In this document: positions 11,201 through 22,471 of the stretch, piece after piece
How positions within the stretch are numbered: position 1 is the first letter of the stretch
How the letters are laid out: every line of letters starts with the position of its first letter
Source of the DNA: Lojkania enalia
Lineage: Eukaryota; Ascomycota; Dothideomycetes; Pleosporales
Assembly: GCA_010094045.1 (NCBI GenBank)
Contig: ML986652.1
Location: 117,728 to 154,638 of the forward strand
DNA: 36,911 bases
Direction: 5' to 3'
Program-made: the position numbers and the translations under genes
The notes under the pieces: model-generated
Database searches by the model: none
Told to the model about the DNA's origin: nothing
What the model saw: only the letters and a program-made list of their open reading frames with translations

Positions 11201-13081
11201 ATATATTAAATTTTCCTAGGTTTATAATATTAATACTTCTTATATCGGTATATCCTATAATATTAAGTACTTACTTCTTAGTTTCTATTAGTACAACTCC
11301 TCTACTATAGCCTATTAGCTTGTCGTCCGCTAGGTGTATTATATAAGGTACCACTTTTTCCCTCTATTCTATATTATTCTTATAAACCTATTACGCCGAT
11401 ATAAATATGTCTAAAGCTCTACTATTAAGTAGTATTTTAAGCTTCCTTCTATTAAACTCCGCTTAGAGTATTATATATAAAAGTACTATACTAGTAACTC
11501 TTTTAATAGTTTTCCTGCCTAGTTCCTCGGCGTAGCTATCGCTTTAGAGGCTACTTAGTTTTTTAACTAAGATAGGAAGAACCCTACCTTCTTCTTCTCT
11601 CTTCTATATAGTAGATATCTATCTATATTACACCTTATCTATAGTTTTTAGGCGTAAGCGGCCTTTACCTATTTATTATATATCTTATACTTCTATCCTA
11701 AAAAATACTATTACTATTTGATTAGTTAGTAATCTTCGTTTAATTCTTACTATTTAAGTACTTTAAACGCTTCTTAGTAGTACTAGTATTTAACTATATA
11801 TTATTTCCAGCTTAAAGCTTTATATTCCTCTAAATATATATTATCTTTAAGATATTCTTTCTTCTTAAGTATACTTACTTCTATTATCTTATAAGCTGTA
11901 ATATTAAGTCGTCCTCTAATATCTCCCTATATCTCTCTTATCTCTAAGACTAATTTCTTTAGCTCCTTAACTTCTATAATAATTTTACTAAGCTGGTATA
12001 GATATTCTATTCTAAAGTAAATTAGACTTTTATAAATCTAATAATACCTGTTTTCTATATAATCCTCTATCTCGTCTTAAAATAGTAAGATTCTTAGTAA
12101 TAATTATATATCTATTCTTAGCTATACTTCTAGCTTTATCTTAATACCCTTATATATTAAGTAATTGTCCTAATAACAGCTAGCCTAATCTTTTTTACAG
12201 CTGTTTTTATAGGGTAGCGTATATTTTCCTTTTTTATCCTTTACCTATTCTATAGGGTAGCTCTAATATATCTCTTATATATATTTAAATATTTCTTTGT
12301 CTATAATCTTTTCTACTAACTTTACTATAGCTTCTAGTATATTTTAGCTATCTTAAAACGTTACTTCTTTAAACGGTATATTCTAATATTTTTAGAGGTA
12401 TAGTTTTACCTAATATATTTTATTATAGATCTAGTACTTCTTTTATTTTATTCTTTATAGGATTAATATACTATTAAGCCTTAGTATATCTAGTAGATAT
12501 TTTATATATCTAATAACTACTGCTGCCCTTTTTAGCTGCGGCTAATAATTACTTTCTTTTTTTACTAAATAGTATATTCCGTATCTATTATCTATATAAT
12601 ATATCTAGTACCGTATTAGCTATTAGTATCTATTAGTAGGTTGCGTAGTTATTATTCTAGCTTTTTTCTTCTTATTTAGATATTCTTTTGTATAGTACCC
12701 TTTTTATTTATATAGAAGATACACTTCCTTCTTAAGCCTTTCTTTCTTAAGATTACTTATCCTTAATCGTTGGTAGTTCTTTCTCTTATCCTTTTCGACT
12801 TTTCTAAGGACTATTAGATTACTATCCTATAGCGCCGTCTTACTTTCCTTCTTAGTAGGCACGAATATTTGCGGCTGAGATTATTTCTCTATCTCCTACT
12901 TATATTAATAGTTGTTAATCCTAACTACCAATTCGATTATTTCTAACAGCTCTATTAGCCTTTCTTCTCTAGTTAAGTCGTCTTTAACTTTATCTTTAAG
13001 CCCTTTATAGAAGATTCCTACTAATACGCTATTATCCTATCTTAGTCTAGCGCTAAATTTCTAAAACTCTATAGTATAATC
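8300..13081 (-). pseudogene. Gypsy-B pol and downstream half of gag, pseudogene
   Basis: Read leftwards from 13081, the gag part resembles fungal Ty3 Gag (an FSARLR-like box, then a TREERL-like box). Its CCHC zinc knuckle at 12680-12721 has all four ligands changed to Tyr. Protease follows. The reverse transcriptase YLDD box reads YLDN at about 10352-10378. The integrase has D1 changed to Asn (MNFITKL, about 9085-9105), D2 kept in LDRDKLFTSKY (about 8880-8920) and a Glu in NGQIEQVNQ. A KxxLLTKNLKTKRP-type box (about 8400-8460) and a GPF-like region complete the C-terminus. Stops are dense and it cannot be translated. Confidence 0.85.
13077..13081. repeat. Left target-site duplication of Copia-B1 (TAATC)
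   Basis: TAATC precedes the left LTR and is repeated at 18365-18369 after the right LTR. Joining the flanks restores continuous Gypsy-B gag. Confidence 0.92.
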
Positions 13082-13207
13082 TATTATAGCTAAACTATTT
13101 ATAGTTAGCTTCTTAGCAGGTTTAGGGATATATATATAACATATCTCGCATTTCTAGTTAATAGACGCAGTTTTTCTAACCCTTATTAGAGCTAGCTAAC
13201 TCTAACA
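13082..13207 (+). repeat. Copia-B1 5' LTR
   Basis: This 126-bp LTR begins tattatagct (TG-to-TA at the end) and ends ctctaaca. The length difference from the 3' LTR lies in a TA microsatellite near 13128-13140. Confidence 0.92.
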
Positions 13208-13220
13208 GTTATAAGCCCGG
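13208..13220 (+). other. Copia-B1 primer-binding site, initiator tRNA-Met anticodon-arm type
   Basis: gttataagcccgg directly follows the LTR end. It matches the complement of the initiator tRNA-Met anticodon arm with one G-to-A change. The same string is in Copia-B2 (28259-28271) and, inverted, in Copia-A (6302-6314). Confidence 0.78.
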
Positions 13221-13418
13221 AAGCCCTTTAACTACTACTACGTTTTATATAGATAGATTAGAACTAATTAATATAAGCTTAGTTAGTTAATTATATCTCG
13301 TTTATTAAGACCTTAGTTACCTTAATGTTACTAGGCTAGCTAGGAAGCTAGAGAGCTTAGAACTAGTTGTAGCAGAGACCTTAATAGATTAACGTGATAT
13401 AGTATATTAAAAAAAAAG

Positions 13419-16400
13419 ATGACAGAATTAGACCTACTTATTACTAAAGCTACGGTTATTCTCGATAAGATAGAGTACTAGATATAGTAGCTGTTTCTGT
13501 AGAAGGATAGCGCGGACCGGAATAAGCTCTAGAAATACATAGACCTAGACCTTAGTAAGAAGCTAGTTCTTTAACTAGACGCTAAAAAGCTAATTAAGAA
13601 GTAGTTTAGAGATTTCTACAGGATAGACAGTAATACTAAGGTAGTAGATACTAAAGTAGATATTATAGATCTGACTAATTAAGAATTGGTAAGATATAAA
13701 GCCTAGTATAAGACGTACAGCTATAGCGAGGCGTAGTAGCTATAGAAAGAGAAGGCTCTTAGGGAATTCACGCAGGAGATATCGAGGACAATAGTAGTTT
13801 AATACATCTATTTAATTGTAGACTATAAGACTGCGTATAATTAACTGCAGACCCTTAAGAAGTATCTCTATCTAAGTAAAGCTAAGCGTAGTATATAGCT
13901 GTAAACTTAATACTAGACGCTTAAGACACGACTAAAAAAGGGGAACCTAGATACTTAGTTTAAGGATTAGCTTAAAACGACATATGTTATAAGTCTAGTA
14001 AGTATACTAGAAGTATAGGGGAATCAAGCTTAGTAGAACTTTATTCTCGTAGTTAAGAGCTTAGACGATAGCTAGGCAGTAAATAAGCTATTACTGCTTA
14101 TTAAGTCTAAAGTAGACGATAAGCTATATATAAGTATTTTAAACCTGGTAGCGTAATATATATTATACTATCGTCGTACTAGATTAGTTATATTAGGGCT
14201 AGGGACGTTCGCAACGCTTAATGTTATACTATAGCAACTATAATAGTTGTAGTAGACTAATAGCAGCTAGAAACCTTAGTAATTAAGATAGATAGTCTGC
14301 CTCTACGGAGATAGTTATAAATTCGAGTAGTATCTATATATTAACTTAGCGCTGCGTCTATTAGACTAGTAGTTAAATTAAGATATTAAGCAGAGATTTT
14401 AGGAGCTTAGGATATTAAGATCTTCTAGGTTAAAGGTACTCTATAATACTAAAAAGTAACTAGTAGTATTAGTAGGCTCTGCAGGCTCTATAATAGTCTT
14501 AGTACTAGTATTAAGTATAATAAAAAGATAGAATAACGGGTGTTAACTATTAGAACTAGCTGCGATAGTAGCTCTAAACCTAAGTCGATTAGTAAAATCT
14601 ATAGTAGTTTTAGCTTTATAGTTTAGAGCTATACAGGCTAAGTAGTATTAGTATTAACTATTACTGCTTAATAGATAGATTATAGATTCTAGCTTAAATA
14701 CCTATATTACTAATAGTAAGTCTTATAGTTAGAGAATAATACAGCAGTCTGGACTAGAAGACTATATATATATAGGGGGACAGCTGCTGCTAATTTAAGA
14801 ATAGGGAGAAATCTAGCTATAGGTATAGACGCCTACTAGAATTGAGACTATTCTACTCTTATACGTAGTATATATCCTAGAGATGTTTACGAGTGTAGTT
14901 AGTCTCTTATACTATAGTATAGTAGGGATCTATTTTAACTTAGAACGAGACTATCTATATTAGATAAATCTATTAAATATTATATACTATCTCAGGTATA
15001 CGTCTAAATATTAGCTGATAGATATAGAGGATAGTATACAACTATCTCTATTAGTATATATAGTATAGTATAGACTAAAGCCTTCCTATATAGCTTATAA
15101 GTAGTTAAAACTTACATCTATATAAGCTTATAGAGTATTTAACTATACTAGCTAGAAGGTAGTCGCTTATCTACCTGCTTATATTAATAGGCTTAAGTTA
15201 ATTAAGTAGTAGTAGGGGGTGTAACAGTAGCAGTAGTAGTAGTAGAGAAATTAAGCTCTAAAGTAGATAGAATATACTATCTACATCTAGTTTAAACTCT
15301 ATAAAATAGTAAATAGAAAAGCTTCTTAAGAACTAGTCTAGAAACTATTTAAGAAACTAGAGATAAATTTAGTCTAGATACACGATCAGTTAGAGTACTG
15401 CTATAATAGAGACCTCTAGATATTCTATATAGTCTGCTAGTATAGTAGGTAGTATAAGACCTACTACCTACTAAATAAGAATATAATAATATTACAACGT
15501 ATAGTATAGAAATTACTAGTTAAACTTAAAGCTTAGTTTAACGCGTAGGTTAAAGCTGTTAGGCTTAATAGTAAGTATAGATATTCTAAGATGCTTAATA
15601 TCTTTAAAGACCTAAGAATCTTAGTAGAACCACGAGTAGAGTATACTAAGGAGTAGAATAGTCTAATAGAGAAAGCAGGGCAGTTGCTAGTCGTATAGAA
15701 AAGAGCTATAAGGATAGATATAGGGCTACTAATAGAGGTATTAAACGAGTGCCTACTCTTAGCAGTCTATCTTCTCAATTAAATACCGATCGAAGCTCTA
15801 GACTAGTATACCCTATATAAGGTAGTACACGGAACTAGATTGTTAGTAGTTTATTTCAGTATACTAGGAGCTAAGGTATATATCCTAAATTATTATCTAT
15901 ACTAGAGAGAGAAGCTGTAATCTTATATACTAATCGGACGCTTTATAAGATATAACTCTACAAATATCTATTATATCTAGATGCTAGAGCTAGATAGAGT
16001 TATTAGAACTAGAGATATTATTCTACTACCTGCAGAATTATATAAAGATCTTATATTTCTAAACAAGTAGATACTGTATCTAGCAGCCGCAGTACTTAAT
16101 ATTAAGAAGAGCCGTAAGCTGAATAATATAGAACTTAAATAGATACTAGATTAATCAACTCCTTAATCGTATAAAGAGACGTTAGATAATAAACTCGAGT
16201 AGTAGATTAAGTAGCAGCTTAAGTAGGAGCTAGGTTAACAATAATTAAGTAAGCCGGCTAGAGTAAAGTATCTAGCGGTTAGCAGCATTATAATGCTAGA
16301 AGATACCTTAGAACCGCGTAGTTAAGACGATCGCGATAAGTATCTAGAGGTAATAACTAGCCTCCCTAAAAGCTAGTATTAGATTAAGCTAGAAGTAGAG

Positions 16401-18230
16401 GCTCTAGACCGACGATTAAATAATATAAATAGACGCGACAAAATTAGTAGTTAGCTTAATACTAGAAATATTATAAAAACTAGAACTTGTAGAATACTCT
16501 ATATATACTATATAGCGTTTATAGAAGCGTTACAGCAGAAAACAAGTAGTAATATACTAGCTAATTAGCTTAGGATTAGTCTATATAGAGATTAGCTGCT
16601 ACTTCTACTAAAGTAATAGAAGTAGCTTAAGAGGCATCTATTTAGAATCGAATTTAAGAAAGTAGTAGTAGTAGAACTTTAGAGCTGCTGCAGTAAGGGC
16701 TGTCTAGTTTATATAATAGAGACTAGAGCTAGTATATAGCTAGAGATTAAGCTTCTACTACTAATATAGGTATTTATATATAAATTCGATGAGAATAGAT
16801 ATCTATATAAGTTTAAAGCTAGGCTAGTTGTTAGAGAAGACCTATAGTAGGACTAGAGAGATATATATACAGCTACTCTAGTAGTACAAGTATTTCGATT
16901 CTTAGTTACTCTAGTAGCAGCTTTTAGACTATACGCCTATTAATACGATATTACTAACGCTTTCTTAAATATACTACTAGATAGACTAATATACGCCTAT
17001 ACGCTAGAAGGATTTATATAGAAGCTAGATAAGCTACTAGAGATAAGGAAAGCTCTCTATAGCCTGAGAGATGCTTCTCTACTCTAATATAAGCACCTTA
17101 AGAGCTTGCTGCTTAAGCTAGAACTATAACTAATCTAGGAGGTCCTATATCTATTTAGAAGTAAGAGCCTAATAGTATTCTTCTACGTTAATAATATAGT
17201 TGTTCTAGTTTACCTAGACTACTTTACTATATATTAATAATTCGAAGCAGGCTTAAAATCGCAGTATAAACTACGCTTACTTAAACAGCTTAGGTAGTTT
17301 CTAGAAATTAGAATAGTCCGAGACTAGAATGTAGGCAGAATCTAGCTTAGTTAAGACTCGTTTATTAATAAGGTCGCAGCTAAGTATAGACTGTAGAAGT
17401 AGAGGTAGAGAAGCTATCCTGCGGTGCCTCTAATCGATAACTACCTAGTATTAAGTATAGAGGAGCTAAACTATTAGAGAACTAAATATTATTAGTAGCT
17501 AGTCGGATCCCTAAGATATTTAGCAGTCTATACGCGCCTAGACATCTTAAGAGCTTACTTAGCTCTAGTAACCTATCTTAAGAATCTAGGATAGAATTAT
17601 ATTTAAGTAGTAGAGTACGTCTAGAGATATATAATTAGTACGAGAGGGTTAGGCTTATAAACATCTAGACTAGATTAGAAAAATACAACCTACCTTAATA
17701 ATAAGCGTAAGCTACTATTCTATAGAATATTAGATGTAGTATTCGCAGATAATTAAGAGACGCGTTATAGCTCGCAGAGCTACCTATTTAAGCTCTATAG
17801 CCTATCTATTAACTAGAAAGCGATAATATAGCGCTCGGTTACTAAGTTAACGACTGAGGCTAAACTACTAGCTCTATCTATAGCAGGCAGTAAGCTATAA
17901 TAGTAGACTAGAGTCTTTAATTACGTAGGGTTTAGTATAGAAATAGTTCCTACGCTATTTTATAATAATCAGCAGATAGTAGGTATTACTACTAAAGTAG
18001 TAGATAGACTATAGACTAGGCTACGTTATATAGATACTTATTAGATGTGGATTTAATAAGAAGTTGAAGCAGGAAGATTATAGGTTAGCTAGAAGCCGAC
18101 GAACTAGATGCTAGTAGACGGTTTTATAAAGGTACTACCTAAGTAGAAGTACTTTACCTTTTTAAAGCAGCTCGGTCTTATAGAAGTACCTAGACTAGTT
18201 GACTAGAAGGCAGCTTTACTATTTACTACA
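13419..18230 (+). pseudogene. Copia-B1 gag-pol polyprotein pseudogene
   Basis: The frame opens at an intact ATG (13419), which is ATA in Copia-B2, so this is the likely original start. Gag runs to about 14500. The integrase contains a KEQNSLIEK box (about 15648-15675; Copia consensus PQQNGxxER) with its Glu kept. The reverse transcriptase starts with YDITNAFLN (about 16947-16975, first Asp intact), and FYVDD reads FYVNN (AAT AAT at 17190-17195). RNase H has TEAKLLALSIAG (about 17850-17885), FYNNQQ where CDNQQ is expected (about 17960), and a C-terminal VDGFIKVLP box near 18117-18143. In-frame TAG/TAA codons mostly replace Gln or Trp. It is dead by both stops and active-site loss. Confidence 0.9.
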
Positions 18231-18242
18231 GCTGGGGGGGTA
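18231..18242 (+). other. Copia-B1 polypurine tract
   Basis: gctgggggggta immediately precedes the right LTR. It is the plus-strand primer site, identical in design to Copia-B2 (33304-33315) and to Copia-A on its own strand. Confidence 0.85.
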
Positions 18243-18364
18243 TATTATAGCTAAACTATTTATAGTTAGCCTCTTAGCAGGTCTAGAGATATATAGTATA
18301 TCTCGCATTTCTAGTTAATAGACGCAGTTTTTCCAACCCTTATTAGAGCTAGCCAGCTCTAATA
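18243..18364 (+). repeat. Copia-B1 3' LTR
   Basis: This is a 122-bp direct repeat of 13082-13207, ending ctctaata, followed by TAATC at 18365-18369. Confidence 0.92.
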
Positions 18365-18369
18365 TAATC
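18365..18369. repeat. Right target-site duplication of Copia-B1 (TAATC)
   Basis: This is an exact copy of 13077-13081. Confidence 0.92.
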
Positions 18370-18925
18370 TATTACTTTCTTAGTCTAGGTTAGCCTTAGT
18401 AGTTTCCTTTATACTTCTTATTTTATATCTACTTCTTTAAAGACGTTTCGGACCTTATTCTTAAATCCTTCCCAGCTTTTAAAAAGTTCGTCCATAGATT
18501 CTCTAGTCTTCTTTATATTACCTCTATTCTCTAGCTAGTCGGCTATAAATAGTTCGGCTTATACTAGCGGTGTCTCTTCTATATTTATTATTATAGCTAA
18601 AATCTTATCTTTATCTAGGAAGAAGGTTATACTGTTAAACCTAAAGTATAACTCTATTAATATAAGAAAAGGGTTAATATATTCTTTCTTATCGTTAAAC
18701 TTTCTTAGTAAAGCTATCTTAGTTTATACTTATTATTTAGTTTTAGCTAGGTCAGCTTTAGTTGCAGCTAGCTTATATTATATCTATATAATATAAGTCT
18801 TCTATTTCTATACTTTTTATACTATAGTTTCTTCTAGGACTTATAGTCTTTAGGTTATTATAACTTAACTTTATAATATAGTAGATATCTTTAGATAGTT
18901 CCTATTCTCTTAATATTAGATAGTT
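18370..18925 (-). pseudogene. Gypsy-B gag, upstream half
   Basis: Read leftwards from the 5' LTR, the minus strand gives a fungal Ty3-type Gag N-terminus: a helical Lys/Gln-rich start, then a region with RKFNDKKEYINPFLI-like and FFLDKDKILAI-like blocks. It is cut by Copia-B1 at 18369 and continues at 13081. The leader between gag and the LTR is under 100 bp and includes the primer site, which I could not assign to a tRNA because of RIP. Confidence 0.7.
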
Positions 18926-18929
18926 ATTA

Positions 18930-19471
18930 TATTACTAACCTATATACCGCTGGTATATATAATAACTACTATTATAGTTATACACGCGCTAGGGCCTTAT
19001 TTATATTAGATTAGTTAGAGGTAGTAGCTTTAGTAAAGAGAGAGTAGTAGAATTGCCTAGTTCTTTAAGTATAATAAATATATTCTTAGAAGTCTAATGT
19101 AGTAATAAAATAAATCTATAAGAATAACTATATAGGATTTAATCTACTAAAAAAATCTTCCATCTTATATAGTTAGGTCTAAGACCGCTAAGCTTAGCTT
19201 ATTAGGTCTATTAGGTCTATTAGGTCTACTCTACTATACTTAATACTTCTGCTATTATTACGTGTATAGGTTATACTATACTTTATCGTCTAGCTAATTA
19301 TTTCCCCAGTTCCTGTAGTCCTACTACTTACTATCTAATAATTAGTCCTTAATATACTTCTACCTATTATTACTTTATTAGTCCTCGTCTAAGTTAACCT
19401 GCACAGTAGCTAATATTAGATTAAGCCCTAGCTATAGAGGTGGTACCTCTTAGCGTTCTATATTTATAATA
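18930..19471 (-). repeat. Gypsy-B 5' LTR
   Basis: This 542-bp direct repeat of 6705-7246 has the same length with no net indel, and includes the tattaggtc triplet array at 19200-19226. It holds a few more TG and CA sites than the 3' LTR. Confidence 0.92.
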
Positions 19472-19476
19472 GATTA
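19472..19476. repeat. Right target-site duplication of Gypsy-B (GATTA)
   Basis: This is an exact copy of 6700-6704; the Pogo-1 frame continues through it. Confidence 0.9.
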
Positions 19477-20278
19477 CTATCTTATATAAAAGATCCTAAT
19501 ACTTTATATACCTTCTTATTTATTATATATACTTCAGCCTTTTAATATAGTTTATTTCTTACTATTAAAGCTGAAGTATTTATAGTATATATAAGACTTA
19601 GCGCGCTAATACGTCTACTATATTAATAAAGAAGGCTTTCTTCTAGCCTTTAAGAACGTGTTTTTTAATATATTTACGTATAAGAACTATTAAAAAACCT
19701 GTAAAGTAATAGAAATTATTGCTCTAAATATATAGATTATATTAGATCGCTTTAATATATAATTATATATTCTACTAGAACTACTTTTATAAAAAAACTT
19801 CTAATAGTCTAAAACTCTAAGTAATATATATAAATTTGGGTTATAATTAATACTTATACGAAAGTTCTTTATATAATTATTAAAAGAGGTATAAGAAGGA
19901 TTCTTACAGTTTATAAAAGGTGCTGAGTTAATACTATATTAGAATACGCTTTTTTAAGCTTGCAACTTTAAGCTTAAAAGGTAATTAGAAGAAGTAACTA
20001 AGTATAAAACGCATCAAAGAAAGTATATTTAGTATAATAGTATAGTATTATATAGTAAGGGATCTTTATATATAGCTATTAAAGTATCTATAAACTCTTA
20101 GCCCTTTAAAAAGACTTATAGTACTAATACTTAAGAAAGAGCTTAACCAGCTTAACGCTACTATAGTAACTATAGTAAGACTAGATATAACGCTTATACA
20201 TGCTAAAAGGATAGTAGGGAAAATTCTAAATTAGATAAAAGTATATTATATATAGGATCTCTTATTACTATTAAGTAA
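19472..20278 (+). pseudogene. Pogo-1 transposase, downstream fragment with C-terminal zinc knuckle
   Basis: The frame continues from 6704 without a shift. It gives the HSSHLLQPLD-type region of Fot1/pogo transposases, here with the third catalytic Asp changed to Asn (LQPFN, AAT at 19544-19546), then a GFLLAFK segment and a helical C-terminal part. A C-x2-C-x4-H-x4-C zinc knuckle at 20162-20203 has three of four ligands changed to Tyr. The same frame holds for 729 bases from the GATTA to the knuckle, so no net frameshift has occurred. The stop at 20276 is a guess, since the frame can be read further. No right inverted repeat was recognised. Confidence 0.8.
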
Positions 20279-20618
20279 ATTAACTTTTCGTATATAGTAT
20301 TTATTGTACTAAGAAAAAGTAGCCGTTTTAATAGTTTAGCTGCTTTAATAGTAGAATATATTATATTATATATTAAATATTTATTACTATAAATTATTAT
20401 AATAGAGAACTAGTTTTATTTAAAGTAGCCTTTTTTAAGCCTAAAACTACTTAAAGATTATAACTCTAATCTAATAGAAAACTAAACTTTTTATAATATT
20501 ACTTTACTAAATATATATTCTTATTTTAGATAGTAACCTACTTTATATAAATTATATTTATATTATAGTCTAGTATAATTAGTATTATATAGTATAAATT
20601 ATATAAAAAAATATAACG
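20279..20618. other. Unassigned AT-rich stretch between Pogo-1 and Pogo-2
   Basis: I see no repeat, terminal inverted repeat or coherent reading frame other than a possible short continuation of the Pogo-1 frame to about 20395. It probably contains the 3' untranslated part of Pogo-1, into which Pogo-2 inserted; that is inference from position. Confidence 0.4.
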
Positions 20619-20620
20619 TA

Positions 20621-20658
20621 TTTTATAAGCAAGTCGCCTACCTAAGCAAGTCGCCTAC
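20621..20658 (+). repeat. Pogo-2 left inverted repeat
   Basis: It starts ttttataagcaagtcgcc and contains the block aagcaagtcgcctac twice, 17 bases apart. Its reverse complement is at 22432-22469 with a few transitions. The doubled block is a candidate pair of transposase binding sites (inference). Confidence 0.9.
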
Positions 20659-20696
20659 TTTTACTAAGAAGTTATATCCTACCTACTTATAACGCG

Positions 20697-22411
20697 ATGC
20701 AGTAACTACCTCAACCTTAATTAATCTATTAAGAAGGTTAGGTATTACTAGCTATCTCAGCTATTAATTAAAATTAAATTTAGAGTATATAAAGCGTTGC
20801 AGCTACCTATAGTATCCCCTAAATAACGCTTAGAGACCAACGCGCCGGCAAACCTTTACAACGCAATTATAAGCCCAATTTAAAGAAGCTTACGAAGCTA
20901 GAAGAATCAACTATAATATAGTATATACTAGACCTATCATCTCGTAAATACCCTCCTATAATCGATAGTATACGAGATATAGCTAACCATTTACTTAGAG
21001 CTTGCTCTATAGACTAGGTTAGTAAAAACTAGCTAACAAACTTTATTAATCGTATTCCTAAGCTTAAAACATACTTCTATTAAAAATACAACTATTAAAG
21101 AGCTCTCTATAAGGATCCTAAAGTTATTAGTAGCTAGTTTAATCTAGTACGTAATACTAAAGCAAAGTATAGTATTACTAATAATAATATCTATAATTTT
21201 AATAAGACGGGCTTCTAGATAGATATTATATCTACTAGTAAGATAGTTACTAGTACTAAGCTATTAGCTAGTTAACTAAAATTACTACAGCTAGATAATC
21301 GCGAGTAGATAATAGTTATTTAGGCTATTAGTACTTATAGTAATACTATCCTACTATTTATTATATTTGCTGGTAAGTAGTACCTCTCTACATAGTATCA
21401 GGGCGATAATATACTACCTAGAGGAGTAATCGCGCTGAGTAATAGTAGATAGATAAATAATAAGCTTATAATTAAATAGCTAGAGCGTTTTAATCAGTAT
21501 ATAAAGTAGTATATAGTAGGCGCTTATCGTCTACTAGTTATTAATAGCTATAAGAGCTATAGGTCTATTAAGTTTTAGCTACTCTATAAAGAGAAGGATA
21601 TTATTCTATTATATATGCCAGCATATTTATCGTATCTACTACAGCCTCTAGATATAGGCTGCTTCTCGCTATTAAAGAAAGTATATAGGCGTAAGATTAA
21701 TAAGCTTATATAAGCTAGTATCTACTATATTATAAAGCTTAACTTTCTACCAACCTTTTATACAGCATATTATATCAGCGCTCTATTACTGGGGCTAATA
21801 TATACGCAAGCTTTTAAGGTACTAGTTTAAAACTATATAATTCTAATATAGTATTATTAAAGCTTAATATTAAGCTTTATACTCTATTATTACTACTAGC
21901 AGATAGTTGCCTCTGGGAGTTAAAAATACTAACTAACGCCGTCGAACTAGGGTCTTAAATAATGCTGATTTAAGACCGTATTACTAAGTATTAGAATAGC
22001 TTACCTACTATAATTAATAATTCTCTTAATTCGCTTACTAAAGGTGCTACGCAGATAGCTTATTCACGCGTATTATTTTAGCGTTACGTTGGTTAGCTTT
22101 AGGAAGTAAATAAGGCTCTATCGCAGTATAAAAAGCGATTAAAAAAGGTTCTATAGAAGTAAGGTAGTCTTACTAAAGCTGAAGCTGCTGAGATAGCTGC
22201 TTAAAAGGAGGTAGATAAGCAGCTAGAGGATAAAGTACGCGTAGATAGGAAGCGCAGAAGAGCGGGCACGCTGTACTAGAAGCGCTGTAGCCGCTGCAGC
22301 GAGTCTAGATATAATACTAGAACTTGTATAGTAGTAGATAAATAGTATATCTATCCCCTATCAAATTATTATAGTAATACCTGCAGGCGTTATCGCGATA
22401 TACGCCTCTAA
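20697..22411 (+). pseudogene. Pogo-2 transposase pseudogene
   Basis: ATG at 20697 opens the frame. An N-terminal helix-turn-helix region (about 20745-20830) ends in an IPQ(S/I)TLR-like box, followed by a CENP-B-type DNA-binding region. Catalytic residues in order: D1 to Asn in YNFNKTGF (AAT at 21201-21203), D2 to Asn in LLVINSYKSY (AAT at 21543-21545), and D3 intact in LLQPLDIGCF (GAT at 21651-21653). A one-base deletion near 21816-21818 shifts the frame; after it the Lys/Glu-rich C-terminus reads on and ends in a zinc knuckle (22286-22327) with three Cys kept and His changed to Tyr. The stop at 22409 is approximate, because TAG at 22343 could be ancestral. The product would be inactive. Confidence 0.88.
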
Positions 22412-22431
22412 ATATAGAGATAGCTGATAAG

Positions 22432-22469
22432 GTAGACGACTTGCTTAGGTGGGCGACTCGCTTGTAAAA
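22432..22469 (-). repeat. Pogo-2 right inverted repeat
   Basis: This is the reverse complement of the left repeat. It reads gcttgtaaaa at the outer end and carries the doubled inner block. It is less RIP-mutated than most of the window. Confidence 0.9.
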
Positions 22470-22471
22470 TA

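Larger units (their letters stand above)
13082..18364 (+). mobile_element. Copia-B1, full-length Ty1/Copia retrotransposon (short-LTR form)
   Basis: This 5283-bp element has a 126-bp left LTR (13082-13207), a 122-bp right LTR (18243-18364) and a perfect TAATC duplication. It lies in the gag of Gypsy-B in opposite orientation. It is the same family as Copia-B2 (28059-33515) but lacks the 75-bp unit found in both Copia-B2 LTRs. Internal structure is primer site, one gag-pol frame, polypurine tract. It is the youngest layer of a three-deep nest (Pogo-1, Gypsy-B, Copia-B1). Confidence 0.95.
6705..19471 (-). mobile_element. Gypsy-B, full-length Ty3/Gypsy retrotransposon interrupted by Copia-B1
   Basis: Two 542-bp direct LTRs (6705-7246 and 18930-19471) and a GATTA duplication bound the element. 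Its own sequence is about 7.5 kb once the nested Copia-B1 is removed. Domain order on the minus strand is gag, protease, RT, RNase H, integrase; integrase after RT identifies Ty3/Gypsy. Copia-B1 sits in gag. Between pol and the 3' LTR (7247-8300) there is an extra segment with a plus-strand reading frame (separate entry). It inserted into Pogo-1 and is therefore younger than it, and older than Copia-B1. Confidence 0.92.
20621..22469 (+). mobile_element. Pogo-2, complete Fot1/pogo-like DNA transposon
   Basis: This 1849-bp element has terminal inverted repeats (20621-20658 and 22432-22469) and a TA dinucleotide on each side (20619-20620, 22470-22471), the standard Tc1/mariner/pogo target. Its size fits Fot1-like elements (about 1.9 kb). 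It encodes one plus-strand transposase. Its 3' coding part and inverted repeats keep more CG and CA sites than the surrounding sequence. Confidence 0.93.

Noticed and set aside
13208..13220. A tRNA gene or fragment
   Set aside because: Only 13 bases match, always next to a 5' LTR; no acceptor, D or T arm is present.
13419..18230. Stop-codon reassignment, with TAG read as Gln or Trp
   Set aside because: The stops come with matching Asp-to-Asn, Cys-to-Tyr, His-to-Tyr and Glu-to-Lys changes and with ATG-to-ATA loss in the sister copy, which RIP explains and recoding does not.
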